Assembly (NCBI GenBank): GCA_965217625.1 | Contig: OZ244557.1 | Location: forward strand, 2,294,001-2,358,000 | Direction of reading: 5' to 3' | Origin: TK10-74A sp965217625 | GTDB taxonomy: Bacteria; Chloroflexota; Dehalococcoidia; Bin125 | DNA: 64,000 nt | Shown here: positions 14,883-23,582 of the stretch, piece by piece | Layout of the letters: the number at the start of each line of letters is the position of its first letter | Numbering within the stretch: the first letter of the stretch is position 1 | Program-made: the position numbers and the translations under genes | The notes under the pieces: model-generated | Database searches by the model: none | Told to the model about the DNA's origin: nothing | Seen by the model: the letters and a program-made list of their open reading frames with translations, nothing else

Positions 14883-16205
14883 TTACGACGGGTCGGCCAG
14901 CACCATGCCCGCCGCGACGGTGTTCGACGTCGCCTCGTCGATCAGGATGAAGCTGCCGGTCGTGCGGTTGCGCGCGTAGGCGTCGGGGAACAGCGCCGTC
15001 GTGCAGCGCAGGCGCACGCGCCCGATGTCGTTCAGCGACAGCGCCTCGACGCCGGGCTCCGGCCGGAGCGAGTTGACGTCCAGCCGGTACGTGATCGCGT
15101 CCGCGACCACGCGCGCCGTCCGCGTCGTGTGCTTGATGCCCAGCCGCCGCCCCGGCGTGAGCGTCCCCGCCTCCGACATCCAGCAGACCATCGCGTCGAA
15201 GGTCTGCCGCGCGGCCGGCCGCGTGGCGCTGTGGCAGATCAGGTCGCCGCGCGAGACGTCCAGGGCGTCGGACAGCGTCACCGTCACCGACAGCGGCGGC
15301 CGCGCCGACTCGACCGCCACGCCGCCCACCGCGATGTCCTCAATCGTGGTTTCCCGCCCCGAGGGCAGCACCGTCACCGGGTCGCCGGGGCGCAGGATCC
15401 CGCCGGCCACGACGCCCGCGTAGCCGCGGTAGTCGGACCCCACGGGCCGGATGACGTACTGCACCGGCAGGCGGCCGTCGTCGAGGTTGTGATCCCAGGC
15501 CACCTCCACCGACTCCAGGTAGTCGAGCAGCGCGGGGCCGTCGTACCAGGGCATCGCCGCGGAGCGATCGACGACGTTGTCGCCCCGCAGCGCCGAGATC
15601 GGGATCGCCCCCACGTCGATCGTGCGCCCGTGCGTCGCGCGCAGCTTGACGGCGAACGCCGCGAAGTCGGCCCGGATGCGGTCGAAGACGGCCTGCTCGT
15701 AGCCGGCCAGGTCCATCTTGTTGACGCACAGCACCAGGTGCGGGATGCCCAGCAGCGTCGCCAGCGAGGCGTGGCGCCGGGTTTGCTCGAGCAGCCCGTG
15801 GCGCGCGTCGACCAGGATCAGCGCCAGGTCCGCCGTCGAGGCGCCGGTCACCATGTTGCGCGTGTACTGCACGTGGCCGGGGGTGTCGGCGAGGATGAAC
15901 TTGCGGCGCGGCGTCTGGAAGTAGCGGTAGGCCACGTCGATCGTGATGCCCTGTTCGCGCTCCGCGCGCAGCCCGTCCGTGAGCAGCGCCAGATCGACGT
16001 AGGCGTCGCCGCGCGCCTTGCTGGTCCGCTCGATCGCCTGCAGCTGGTCGTCGAAGGTCTGCTTGGCGTCGTACAGCAGCCGCCCGATCAGCGTGCTCTT
16101 GCCGTCGTCGACCGATCCGGCCGTCGAGAAGCGCAGCAGGTCCGACGCCCCGTAGCGGCCGGGCGCGCCGCCGGTCGCCGTCGCGCCCGTCGTCTTGGGC
16201 GTCAT
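14883..16205 (-). CDS. cysN: Sulfate adenylyltransferase subunit 1 (GTPase)
   Basis: 440 residues. EF-Tu-type GTPase motifs: GSVDDGKST at 30-38, DTPGH at 107-111 and NKMD at 162-165, then beta-barrel domains. CysN hydrolyses GTP to drive formation of adenosine 5'-phosphosulfate by CysD. The protein stops after the barrel domains at the normal CysN length, with no fused CysC kinase. It follows cysD by 21 bases in one operon. This is the entry step of sulfate assimilation; no APS kinase or reductase gene is in the window. Confidence 0.95.
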   Translation of the reverse strand: MTPKTTGATATGGAPGRYGASDLLRFSTAGSVDDGKSTLIGRLLYDAKQTFDDQLQAIERTSKARGDAYVDLALLTDGLRAEREQGITIDVAYRYFQTPRRKFILADTPGHVQYTRNMVTGASTADLALILVDARHGLLEQTRRHASLATLLGIPHLVLCVNKMDLAGYEQAVFDRIRADFAAFAVKLRATHGRTIDVGAIPISALRGDNVVDRSAAMPWYDGPALLDYLESVEVAWDHNLDDGRLPVQYVIRPVGSDYRGYAGVVAGGILRPGDPVTVLPSGRETTIEDIAVGGVAVESARPPLSVTVTLSDALDVSRGDLICHSATRPAARQTFDAMVCWMSEAGTLTPGRRLGIKHTTRTARVVADAITYRLDVNSLRPEPGVEALSLNDIGRVRLRCTTALFPDAYARNRTTGSFILIDEATSNTVAAGMVLADPS

Positions 16206-16226
16206 CCTGCGCCCAGGGCCGGGCGG

Positions 16227-17162
16227 CTAGAAGTAGCCCTCACGCTTGCGATCCTCCATGCCCGTCTCCGAGATGCGATCGTCGGCGCGCGTCTCGCCGC
16301 GCTCCGTGATGCGCGTCGCCGCGATCTCGCCCACGACCGCCGTCAGCGTCGTGGCGTCCGACTGCACCGCCGCCGTGCAGGTCATGTCGCCGACCGTGCG
16401 GTAACGCACCCGCGCCCGGAACGGCGCCTCGTCCGGCAGGCGCGTCACGTGCGGGCCCACCGCGTACAGCATCCCGTCGCGGCGGAAGACCTCGCGCTCG
16501 TGCGCGAAGTAGAGCGGCGGCAGCGCCAGCCCCTCCGCGTCGATGTACTCCCAGATGTCGAGCTCGGTCCAGTTGGACAGCGGGAAGACGCGCATGTGCT
16601 CGCCCAGGCGGTGCCGGGCGTTGTACAGCGTCCAGACCTCGGGCCGCTGGTTCTTGGGGTCCCACTGGCCGAAGTCGTCGCGCAGCGAGAAGACGCGCTC
16701 CTTCGCGCGCGCCTTCTCCTCGTCGCGGCGCGCGCCGCCGAACACGGCGTCGAAGCGATGCTCCTGGATGGCGTCCAGCAGGGTGACGGTCTGTAGGCGG
16801 TTGCGCGATGCCCGCGGCCCCGTCTCCTCGACCACGCGGCCCGCGTCGATGCTCTCCTGCACCGACGCCACCACCAGCTCCACGCCCAGCTCCGCCACGC
16901 GCCGGTCGCGGAAGCGCAGCACCTCGGGGAAGTTGTGCCCCGTGTCGACGTGCATCGCCGGGAAGGGGATGCGTCCCGGCGCGAATGCCTTGGCCGCGAC
17001 CGCCAGCATGACGATGGAGTCCTTGCCGCCCGAGAACAGCAGCACCGGTCGCTCGAACTCGGCCGCGACCTCGCGCATGATGTGGATCGCCTCGGCCTCC
17101 AGCTGGCGCAGGTGGGGGATGCGATTGGCGGCGGGGGCCTGGGGCGGCGCGGCGGTCACCAT
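16227..17162 (-). CDS. cysD: Sulfate adenylyltransferase subunit 2
   Basis: 311 residues, the usual length. The PP-loop ATP-pyrophosphatase signature LLFSGGKDSIVML is at about 41-53; other family segments include HVDTGHNFPEVLRFRD, FGGARRDEEKARAKER and VFPLSNWTELDIWEYI. It makes adenosine 5'-phosphosulfate from ATP and sulfate with CysN. It is the first gene of the cysDN operon, with a candidate promoter about 75 bases upstream. Confidence 0.95.
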   Translation of the reverse strand: MVTAAPPQAPAANRIPHLRQLEAEAIHIMREVAAEFERPVLLFSGGKDSIVMLAVAAKAFAPGRIPFPAMHVDTGHNFPEVLRFRDRRVAELGVELVVASVQESIDAGRVVEETGPRASRNRLQTVTLLDAIQEHRFDAVFGGARRDEEKARAKERVFSLRDDFGQWDPKNQRPEVWTLYNARHRLGEHMRVFPLSNWTELDIWEYIDAEGLALPPLYFAHEREVFRRDGMLYAVGPHVTRLPDEAPFRARVRYRTVGDMTCTAAVQSDATTLTAVVGEIAATRITERGETRADDRISETGMEDRKREGYF

Positions 17163-17234
17163 GTCGTGCGACTTTCGGGCGGCGCGACGGTCGCGGGAGG
17201 CGGGATCCCGCGCGTCGTCGTGGCCGTGCTTGAA

Positions 17235-17262
17235 ACGATACTAAGATAACCGGAATTATCAA
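17235..17262 (-). promoter_or_regulatory. Candidate cysDN promoter with overlapping dyad
   Basis: On the minus strand TTGATA (17262-17257), 16 bases, TATCGT (17240-17235), inside a markedly A/T-rich island. A short dyad, GATAA...TTATC (17245-17260), overlaps the spacer and could be an operator, perhaps for a sulfur-responsive regulator; that last point is a guess. Confidence 0.4.
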
Positions 17263-17383
17263 GATTGCCGAGCAGGCGATGTAACACTGGGCGATCGCCC
17301 AGGGAGACGGCGCGGGACGCCGCGCCTCGCGGCGTGGATGGCGGCGTGGGTGGCCGCGCCCGTCCGATAGCGACCGCTCCCCC

Positions 17384-17389
17384 TAGACT
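17384..17389 (+). promoter_or_regulatory. -10-like hexamer six bases before the P-type ATPase start
   Basis: TAGACT ends six bases before the ATG at 17396, and no ribosome site is present, so a leaderless mRNA is likely. Confidence 0.35.
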
Positions 17390-17395
17390 CGCCAC

Positions 17396-20068
17396 ATGCC
17401 GCAGGACGAATTCGACCTCGCCGCCCTGGAAGAGGGCCAGGTGTTGGGGCCGCCGCCGCCGCCGGGTCAGACGCCCGCTCCCGTGCCCCCGGCCGCGGCG
17501 ACCCCGCCCCCGGCTGCGATGCCCCCGCCGCCTGCCGCGCCGCCCCCGCAGGCCCTCCCGACGCCGCTCCCGGCGCCGCTCCCGGCGCACAGCCAGCGGG
17601 GTCTGAGCGCGGCCGAGGTCGCCGACCGCGTCGAACGCGGCCTCGTCAATCGCGACGACAGCAAGCAGCGCCGCGACCGCGACGTGGTGCGCGAGAACGC
17701 GCTCACCTACTTCAACCTCGTGCTCTTCTCCCTGATCCTGATCCTGTTCATCCTGGCCATCGTCGATCGGGACACGAGCCACGCGCAGGATGCCTTCTTC
17801 GTCGGCATCGTCGTCGCGGCGAACATCACCATCGGGACCTGGCAGGAGATCCGCGCCACGCGCACGCTGCGCGCCCTGCAGGCGCTCGCCGCCCCCCGCG
17901 CGACGGTCGTGCGGGACGGCGCCGAGTCGCAGATCCTGGCCACCGACGTCGTGCAGGGCGACCTCGTCCTGATCGGTCCCGGCGACCAGGTGGTGGCCGA
18001 CGGTCGCGTCGTCGTCGATGCGGCCGAGATCGACGAATCCCTGCTGACCGGCGAGTCGGCGTCCGTGCGCCGGGTGCCCGGCGAGACCGTGCTCTCGGGC
18101 AGCTTCTGCACCGCCGGCCGCCTCGGCTACGTCGCGGAGCGCGTGGGCGCCGAGTCCTATGCGCTCCAGCTCACCGCCGACGCCCGCCAACTCGTCCGCC
18201 GCGCCACCCCGCTGCAGATCCGCTTCCGGCGCATCGTCCGCATCCTGCTCATCGCGACGGCGGCGCTGGGGGCGCTGCTGCTCGTCTCCGCCGCCGTCGC
18301 GCACGACGACCTGGCCGACGCGATCAAGAACACGACCGCCACGATCTCCTCCGTCGTGCCCGAGGGCCTGCTGCTGGGCATGACCGTCGCCTTCGCCGTC
18401 GGCGCCGTGCGTCTCTCCCGCCGCGGCGCGATCGTCCAGGACATCAACGCCGTGGAGGCGATGAACTACCTGGACGTGGTCTGCCTCGATAAGACGGGCA
18501 CCATCACGGCCAATGAACTCAGCCTGCAAGAGACGCTCTGGCTCGGCCACGACGATGAGCCGGATGCGGGAACCAGGGCCGCCCAGATCGCGAGCGGCCG
18601 CGGCTGGCTGGGCGCGTTCGCCGCCGCCGGGGCGAACGAGAGCGGCACCGGCGCCGCCCTCGCCACGGGGCTCGGGGCGGAGTCCAACGGCGCCCAGCCC
18701 GTCGCACGCGTGCCCTTCAACTCGGAGCGACGCTGGAGCGCGCTCACGCTGGAGCGGCGCGGTGTGCGGCGGCACTTCGTCCTGGGCGCGCCCGAGACCG
18801 TCCTGCCCTACGCGGACGACGACGGCCGTCTGGGGGATCGCTACGCGGAGGCGGCGCGGATTGGCCTGCGCGGGCTGATCTTCGCGGAGGCGGCGGCGCT
18901 GCCGGACCCCGAGACCGGCTTGCGCGACGTGCGGGCCCTGGCCCTCGTCACCGTCGCGGACGTGCTGCGCGACGAGGTCGCGGACGCCTTCCAGTTGATG
19001 GACGAGATCGGCATCGAGCCGAAGATCATCAGCGGCGACAACCCCGCGACCGTCGACGCGCTCGTGCGGCAGCTCGGCATCGACCTGCCGGGTGGCCACA
19101 TCTCGGGCGCGGAGCTGCAGGCCCTCGGCGAGGCCGACTTCCACGACGCGGTGGAACAGCACAGCGTCTTCGGCCGCATCGCGCCCGAGCAGAAGGCGCG
19201 CATCGTCACGGCCCTGCGCGACAACAAGCACTTCGTCGCGATGGTCGGCGACGGCGCCAACGACGTGCGCGCGCTGCGCGCCGCCGACGTCGCCGTGGCG
19301 ATGGAGTCGGGCACCCAGACGGCGCGCGCCGTGGCCGGCATCGTGCTGCTCAACGACTCCTTCGCGGCCTTCGTCAGCGGCACGGCCGAGGCGCAGTCGG
19401 TGCTGGGCAACAGCGCCCAGCTCAGCAAGCTCTTCATCACCAAGAGCTTCTACGCGTTCCTCATCATCATCGCCTCTGACATGCTCCAGCTCGACTTCCC
19501 GTTCCTGCCCCGCCACGGGTCGCTGACGTCGCTCTTCACGCTCGGCCTGCCCACGCTGTTCATCGCCCTGACCAAGCCGCCGCCCCGCGCCGGCGCCGAC
19601 TGGACGAACACCGTCCTGCGCTTCGCGCTGCCCGCCGCCTTCGCGCTCGCCGCCGCCAGCGTCGCCGTGCACCTGCTCACCGAGGGCTTCCTCAACCGCC
19701 CCATCGAGGACTCGCGCACGCTGGTCTCGCTGACGATCGCCATCGTCGGCATCTACTTCATGGTGCTGGTCATCGGCTTCGATGGGATCACGCGCGACAT
19801 GCGCGGCCGCGACCTCGTGCGGCCCGTGATGACGTCCTTCTTCGGGGTCGCGCTGATCGGCCTCTTCGTCCTGACGATCTACACCGCGCCGATCCGGGAG
19901 TTCTTCGACTTCGTCGCCGTCGGCGCCACCGAATGGGGCATCGTCATCCCGGCCGTGATCATGGGCATCATCGGCCAGTACGTGCTGAGCCGGAACTGGC
20001 GCCAGATCCTGGCCTGGATCATCAAGCAGCCGGAGGCCGAGGAGCTGGAGCGCGGCCGCGCCGTCTGA
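17396..20068 (+). CDS. P-type cation-transporting ATPase (CtpE-like)
   Basis: 890 residues. Phosphorylation site CLDKTGT with D365, actuator TGES at 218-221, VVPEGL in membrane helix 4 near residue 322, and the hinge GDGANDVRAL. Around ten membrane helices are visible. The PEGL helix-4 motif and overall pattern match the CtpE-like group, whose mycobacterial member has been linked to calcium uptake; calcium is therefore possible but not shown. The first ~65 residues are a Pro/Ala-rich, probably disordered extension beyond the usual N-terminus. It stands alone between divergent and convergent genes. Confidence 0.9.
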   Translation: MPQDEFDLAALEEGQVLGPPPPPGQTPAPVPPAAATPPPAAMPPPPAAPPPQALPTPLPAPLPAHSQRGLSAAEVADRVERGLVNRDDSKQRRDRDVVRENALTYFNLVLFSLILILFILAIVDRDTSHAQDAFFVGIVVAANITIGTWQEIRATRTLRALQALAAPRATVVRDGAESQILATDVVQGDLVLIGPGDQVVADGRVVVDAAEIDESLLTGESASVRRVPGETVLSGSFCTAGRLGYVAERVGAESYALQLTADARQLVRRATPLQIRFRRIVRILLIATAALGALLLVSAAVAHDDLADAIKNTTATISSVVPEGLLLGMTVAFAVGAVRLSRRGAIVQDINAVEAMNYLDVVCLDKTGTITANELSLQETLWLGHDDEPDAGTRAAQIASGRGWLGAFAAAGANESGTGAALATGLGAESNGAQPVARVPFNSERRWSALTLERRGVRRHFVLGAPETVLPYADDDGRLGDRYAEAARIGLRGLIFAEAAALPDPETGLRDVRALALVTVADVLRDEVADAFQLMDEIGIEPKIISGDNPATVDALVRQLGIDLPGGHISGAELQALGEADFHDAVEQHSVFGRIAPEQKARIVTALRDNKHFVAMVGDGANDVRALRAADVAVAMESGTQTARAVAGIVLLNDSFAAFVSGTAEAQSVLGNSAQLSKLFITKSFYAFLIIIASDMLQLDFPFLPRHGSLTSLFTLGLPTLFIALTKPPPRAGADWTNTVLRFALPAAFALAAASVAVHLLTEGFLNRPIEDSRTLVSLTIAIVGIYFMVLVIGFDGITRDMRGRDLVRPVMTSFFGVALIGLFVLTIYTAPIREFFDFVAVGATEWGIVIPAVIMGIIGQYVLSRNWRQILAWIIKQPEAEELERGRAV

Positions 20069-20089
20069 TGCCCGCCGCCGATCGGGGCG

Positions 20090-21142
20090 CTACTCCGCGT
20101 AGAGCGCCGCGACCTCGGGATCCTTGCGCGCGATCAGCTCGGCCGTCTCCAGCAGCACGCGCGCCTGCTTGTAGGTCGCGTCGTCCTGCATCTTGCCATC
20201 CACGACGGCCACCCCCGACCCCCCCGCGCCGATCGCCGCGACCACGCGCCGCGCGAAGTCGACCGCCTCCGGGTCCGGCCGGAAGACGCGCCGCGCGATC
20301 GCGATCTGGCGCGGGTGCAGCGTCCACGCCCCCACGCAGCCCAGGATGAAGGCGTCGCGGAACTGATCCTCGCAGGCCGCGTCGTCGGAGAAGTCGCCGA
20401 AGGGGCCGTAGAACGGGAAGATGCCGCTGCCCGCGCAGGCGTCGACCATGCGCGCCAGGGTGTAGTGCCACGGGTCCTGCATGTAGGTCGCACGGGGCGC
20501 GTCGGGCCGCGCGGGGTCGGCGTCGTCGCGCACGACGTAGCCCGGGTGCGGCCCCCCCACCCGCGTCGTCTTCATGCGCCGCGACGCGGCCAGGTCCGAC
20601 GGCCCCAGGCTCATGCCCTGCATGCGCGGGCTGGCCGTCGCGATCGCCTCCACGTTGGCCACCCCGGCCGCCGTCTCCAGGATCGCGTGCAGCATGATCG
20701 GCCGCGAGATCTCCCGCCGCGCCTCCAACTGCGCCAGCAGCTGATCGACGTACTGCACGTCCCAGGGGCCGTTCACCTTGGGCAGCATAATCACGTCCAG
20801 GCGGTCGCCGATGGCGTCGACGAGGTCCAGCATGTCGTCCAGGAACCAGGGGCTGTCTAGGCTGTTGACGCGCGTCCAGAGCTGCGTGTCGCCGAAGTCG
20901 TGGGCCCGCGCCACCGCGATCAGGCCCTCGCGGGCCGCCTCCTTGCGCTCGACCGGGATCGCGTCCTCGAGGTTGCCCAGCAGGATGTCGACCTGCTCCA
21001 GCATGCGCGGGACGCGGCCCCGCATCTTCTCGCTGCTGGGGTCGAAGAAGTGCACCATCCGCGACGCGCGTGTGCGGATCTCGGCGAGCGGCGTCGGCGC
21101 GCCGACGGCGAGCGGCTGCAGGAAGTCGCGGGGGTTGCGCAT
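20090..21142 (-). CDS. HpcH/HpaI aldolase (CitE / malyl-CoA lyase-like)
   Basis: 350 residues with a clear ribosome site. Family features: SRMVHFFDPSSEKM, LLGNLEDAIPVERKEAAR (acid residue for Mg2+), LWTRVNSLDSPW, VIMLPKVNGPWDV, ILETAAGVANVEAIA and GMSLGPSDLAAS. These enzymes cleave malyl-, methylmalyl- or citramalyl-CoA, and Chloroflexus uses one in the 3-hydroxypropionate cycle. Length and the VNSLDSPWF segment fit the malyl-CoA lyase branch better than the shorter CitE branch. No other cycle gene is nearby. Confidence 0.75.
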   Translation of the reverse strand: MRNPRDFLQPLAVGAPTPLAEIRTRASRMVHFFDPSSEKMRGRVPRMLEQVDILLGNLEDAIPVERKEAAREGLIAVARAHDFGDTQLWTRVNSLDSPWFLDDMLDLVDAIGDRLDVIMLPKVNGPWDVQYVDQLLAQLEARREISRPIMLHAILETAAGVANVEAIATASPRMQGMSLGPSDLAASRRMKTTRVGGPHPGYVVRDDADPARPDAPRATYMQDPWHYTLARMVDACAGSGIFPFYGPFGDFSDDAACEDQFRDAFILGCVGAWTLHPRQIAIARRVFRPDPEAVDFARRVVAAIGAGGSGVAVVDGKMQDDATYKQARVLLETAELIARKDPEVAALYAE

Positions 21143-21205
21143 GGGGACTCCTTCGCCGGGCGGCGCGCGTCGATCCGTTCGCGCCCGACGATACCCCAGC
21201 CGCCG

Positions 21206-22327
21206 CTAGTCCGCTCCCAGCAGGTCCTCGAGCGGCGTGTGCTCGCGCCCCAGCGACGCCGCCACGTCGGGATGCGTGAGTCGCCCCCGGTAGGTGTTGA
21301 CGGCCCGCCACAACTGGCGATCGCCGCGCACCGCCGCCTCGAATCCCGCGCCCGCCACCTTGAGGATGTAGGGCAGCGTGAGCCCCGTCAGCGCCCGCGA
21401 CGAGGTGCGCGGCACCGACCCCGGCATGTTGGGCACCGCGTAGTGCACCACCCCCTCCTCGACGTAGATGGGGTTGCGGTGGTCGGTGGGGCGCGTGGTC
21501 TCGACGCAGCCGCCCTGGTCGACCGCCACATCGACGATCACGGCGCCCGGGTGCATGGAGCGCACCATCTGCCGCGTCACGACGACCGGGGCGCGGCGCG
21601 CCGGCGCGAGCACCGCGCCGATCACGACGTCGGCCTCGGACACCGCCTGGCCCACGCTCTGCCCGCTGGCCAGCACCGTTTCGATCCGGCCCGTGTACAA
21701 CTCCTCCAGGCTGCGCAGTTGGTCCTCGTTGATCGAGAGCACCGTCACCCGCGCCCCCGCCCCCACGGCCGCGCGACAGGCGTTCTTGCCCACCGTGCCG
21801 GAGCCCACGATCACCACGTGCGCCGGCGGCACGCCCGGCAGTCCGCCCAGCAGCTGGCCGCTGCCGGGGCCGGGCTTCTTGAGGAACTGCGCCGCCATCT
21901 CCACCGCCATCCGCCCCGCCACCTCCGACATCGGCGCCAGCAGCGGCAGGAAGCCGTCGTCGCGTTCCACCGTCTCGTAGCCGATCGCCGTGCAGCCGGA
22001 CGTCAGCAGGGCGTCGGTGACCTCCGCCGCCGCGGCCAGGTGCAGGTAGGTGAACAGCATCTGGCCTTGGCGCAGCAGCGCGTACTCGGACGGCTGCGGC
22101 TCCTTGACTTCGCAGAGCAGATCGGCGCACTCGAAGACCGCCTCGGCGTTCGGGGCCAGCCGCGCGCCGGCGGCGACGTACTCCGCGTCCGAGAAGTTCG
22201 ACCCCGCCCCCGCCCCCGCCTCGACCAGCACCGTGTGCCCCGCGTTCACGATGTCGGCCACGCCCTGCGGCGTCAGCGCGACGCGGTACTCCTCCGTCTT
22301 CGTCTCGGTCACCGTGCCGACGATCAC
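21206..22327 (-). CDS. ald: Alanine dehydrogenase
   Basis: 373 residues from a GTG start preceded by GGAGGAG. It catalyses reversible NAD-dependent deamination of L-alanine to pyruvate. Visible features: EYRVALTPQGVADIVNAGH, the catalytic lysine in LLCEVKEPQPSEY and histidine in LFTYLHLAAA, the Rossmann motif VVIVGSGTVGKNACRA, and DVAVDQGGCVETTRPT. Full-length and undamaged. Its 5' side is directly followed by the left end of the mobile cassette at 22369. Confidence 0.95.
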   Translation of the reverse strand: MIVGTVTETKTEEYRVALTPQGVADIVNAGHTVLVEAGAGAGSNFSDAEYVAAGARLAPNAEAVFECADLLCEVKEPQPSEYALLRQGQMLFTYLHLAAAAEVTDALLTSGCTAIGYETVERDDGFLPLLAPMSEVAGRMAVEMAAQFLKKPGPGSGQLLGGLPGVPPAHVVIVGSGTVGKNACRAAVGAGARVTVLSINEDQLRSLEELYTGRIETVLASGQSVGQAVSEADVVIGAVLAPARRAPVVVTRQMVRSMHPGAVIVDVAVDQGGCVETTRPTDHRNPIYVEEGVVHYAVPNMPGSVPRTSSRALTGLTLPYILKVAGAGFEAAVRGDRQLWRAVNTYRGRLTHPDVAASLGREHTPLEDLLGAD

Positions 22328-22372
22328 GTCCGGCTCCTCCCGGCCAGCCCGGCCGGTGCCCGGTGTCGCTAG

Positions 22373-22387
22373 GGCGTGTTCACATTC
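22373..22387 (+). repeat. Left terminal inverted repeat of the cassette
   Basis: GGCGTGTTCACATTC, preceded by CTAG. It pairs with 23568-23582. Confidence 0.6.
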
Positions 22388-22409
22388 GGGAACGGGGTTG
22401 ATGCCCAGG

Positions 22410-22706
22410 CTACTCGGGCCAGCCGAGGGCCTCGTTGAGCTTGAGTTGCGCCCAGAAGTCTTCCTTGCTCAGCGTGCAGTCCACCGCCTCCTGGAACTGG
22501 CTGGCCGTCAACCCGAGTTGTCGCGCCATCCGGCTCACGAGGTTGGCTGGGATGTCATGGCGGCGGCCATGCGAGAACTTGGTTTCTCGCCAGTGCCCGT
22601 CAGGCAGCGTGAAGCGGTAGGCCTTGTGGTTCTTGCCCGATTGCTCCTCACCGCCCAGCTTCCCCGCGAGGGCGTTGTGAACGGCGCGTCGCTGGAGTGC
22701 TGGCAC
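22410..22706 (-). CDS. Small basic protein, HicA-like (putative toxin)
   Basis: 98 residues from a GTG at 22706 that overlaps the upstream stop (TAGTG). A longer open frame exists upstream but runs through the preceding gene. The segment GKNHKAYRFTLPDG followed by KFSHGRRHDIPANLVSRMARQLGL resembles the HicA pattern: a His in an early strand, a beta-hairpin, then a His-Gly turn leading to IP and a helix. HicA proteins are mRNA interferases of double-stranded-RNA-binding fold. The C-terminal part (FQEAVDCTLSKEDFW) is extra. The match is by pattern only. It is the last gene of the cassette operon. Confidence 0.5.
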   Translation of the reverse strand: MPALQRRAVHNALAGKLGGEEQSGKNHKAYRFTLPDGHWRETKFSHGRRHDIPANLVSRMARQLGLTASQFQEAVDCTLSKEDFWAQLKLNEALGWPE

Positions 22707-23101
22707 TAGAGCACGTCCAGCGACGCAAGGTATCTGAGGTGACGCTTCTGATCCGGGAACAGCTTGGGGTCGCTGTCCTGGAGTGCTGCGCGGTATTCCC
22801 GGAGGGCGCCCAGGAGGGCATCGACTGCCTCTGCAGCGGTGTCCCCCTCGCCGAAGTTCTGCGTTGTTTCTTCTGTTGCGGTGAAGTAGTCCTTGGCAAC
22901 GCGTTGAACCAGCACCGAGATTCGATCGCACAGCGCGGGATCCTGGGGGAGATCCTGGGAGGGGACCGTCCTTTGCTCGCTCAGAACCCACGGCGCGCCC
23001 GCCGTGCTTGAATTGATGGGCAAATCCCTTAGATAGGAGATTTCGCTTAGCGTGGTTCCTACCGTGTCAGATGGGTAGACAACCATGGATTGAGAGAGCA
23101 T
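22706..23101 (-). CDS. Unknown protein with HicB-like segment (putative antitoxin)
   Basis: 131 residues from the ATG at 23101, chosen for the GAGGAG eight bases before it; an upstream TTG at 23116 is the alternative. The second half, DYFTATEETTQ then GEGDTAAEAVDALLGALREY, resembles the HicB core, where a strand-rich region is followed by GxT-EEA and an amphipathic helix. The first half is not recognised. Its stop overlaps the start of the HicA-like gene, and the reversed order hicB-hicA is known. The pairing supports, but does not prove, a toxin-antitoxin system. Confidence 0.45.
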   Translation of the reverse strand: MLSQSMVVYPSDTVGTTLSEISYLRDLPINSSTAGAPWVLSEQRTVPSQDLPQDPALCDRISVLVQRVAKDYFTATEETTQNFGEGDTAAEAVDALLGALREYRAALQDSDPKLFPDQKRHLRYLASLDVL

Positions 23102-23117
23102 CAGCGAACTCCTCAAG

Positions 23118-23453
23118 CTACCGGCCTGCGTGCGTCTCCGCGCTATCGGTGAAGAGGCGCGCGAGCTCCGTGACTGCCGCAGGGGTGAGTGAAACGCGAG
23201 ACAGGGTGCGAATCGAGACGTGCGAGGTCTCCTTCGCCTGCGCGATCTGCTCGGCTGGCGAGCCGACGAACAGCGGGGGCGACACTTGGCCGATTGTGAA
23301 TACGATGTCGTTCGTGGTGGCTCCCCCTCCTAGAGAGAACTCATCCGCGACCACAATGGGAACGGCGTCAGCACCAACCCATTTCTTCTTGAGCTCAACG
23401 GTGATTTCTACCCCAGGTTCTGGGGCAGTGGGCGGGTTCGGTTCGTCTGCCAT
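23118..23453 (-). CDS. Unknown small protein, first gene of the cassette
   Basis: 111 residues from the ATG at 23453. Not recognised with confidence. It has an acidic/proline N-terminus (MADEPNPPTAPEPG), a beta-rich centre (VEITVELKKKW, NDIVFTIGQVSPPLF) and a final helix after VSLTPAAVTELARLF. That final pattern, hydrophobic strands then LTP-A and a helix, is loosely like DUF3467-type small proteins. It precedes the HicB-like gene by 16 bases in the same operon. It may be a third partner of the toxin-antitoxin-like pair or an independent passenger. Confidence 0.55.
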   Translation of the reverse strand: MADEPNPPTAPEPGVEITVELKKKWVGADAVPIVVADEFSLGGGATTNDIVFTIGQVSPPLFVGSPAEQIAQAKETSHVSIRTLSRVSLTPAAVTELARLFTDSAETHAGR

Positions 23454-23487
23454 GCGTGTAGACCCCCCCTCAACGAGTCGAGGCAAG

Positions 23488-23516
23488 AGGCTAGGCTTCC
23501 ACTGTAGCTCCGTCAA
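23488..23516 (-). promoter_or_regulatory. Promoter inside the cassette
   Basis: Minus strand TTGACG (23516-23511), 17 bases, TAGCCT (23493-23488), about 35 bases before the first start codon. The cassette therefore carries its own promoter. Confidence 0.5.
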
Positions 23517-23550
23517 CTCCGCGCTGCCACCACATGTAAACACGCCCGAG

Positions 23551-23561
23551 CCCCCCCCCCC
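23551..23561. repeat. Run of eleven C residues
   Basis: An uninterrupted C tract just inside the right inverted repeat. It may vary in length by slippage and is a likely place for sequencing error. Confidence 0.9.
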
Positions 23562-23567
23562 ACCCGT

Positions 23568-23582
23568 GAATGTCAACAGGCC
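23568..23582 (-). repeat. Right terminal inverted repeat of the cassette
   Basis: GAATGTCAACAGGCC, followed by CTAG. Its complement matches the left end at 13 of 15 positions. Confidence 0.6.

Noticed and set aside
17156..19672. 838-codon open frame antisense to the P-type ATPase gene
   Set aside because: The sense strand has all P-type ATPase motifs; the antisense product is low-complexity Gly/Arg/Val without a known domain.
22707..22991. Longer N-terminus for the HicA-like protein
   Set aside because: It runs through the coding region of the upstream gene in another frame; the overlapping GTG after TAG fits better.
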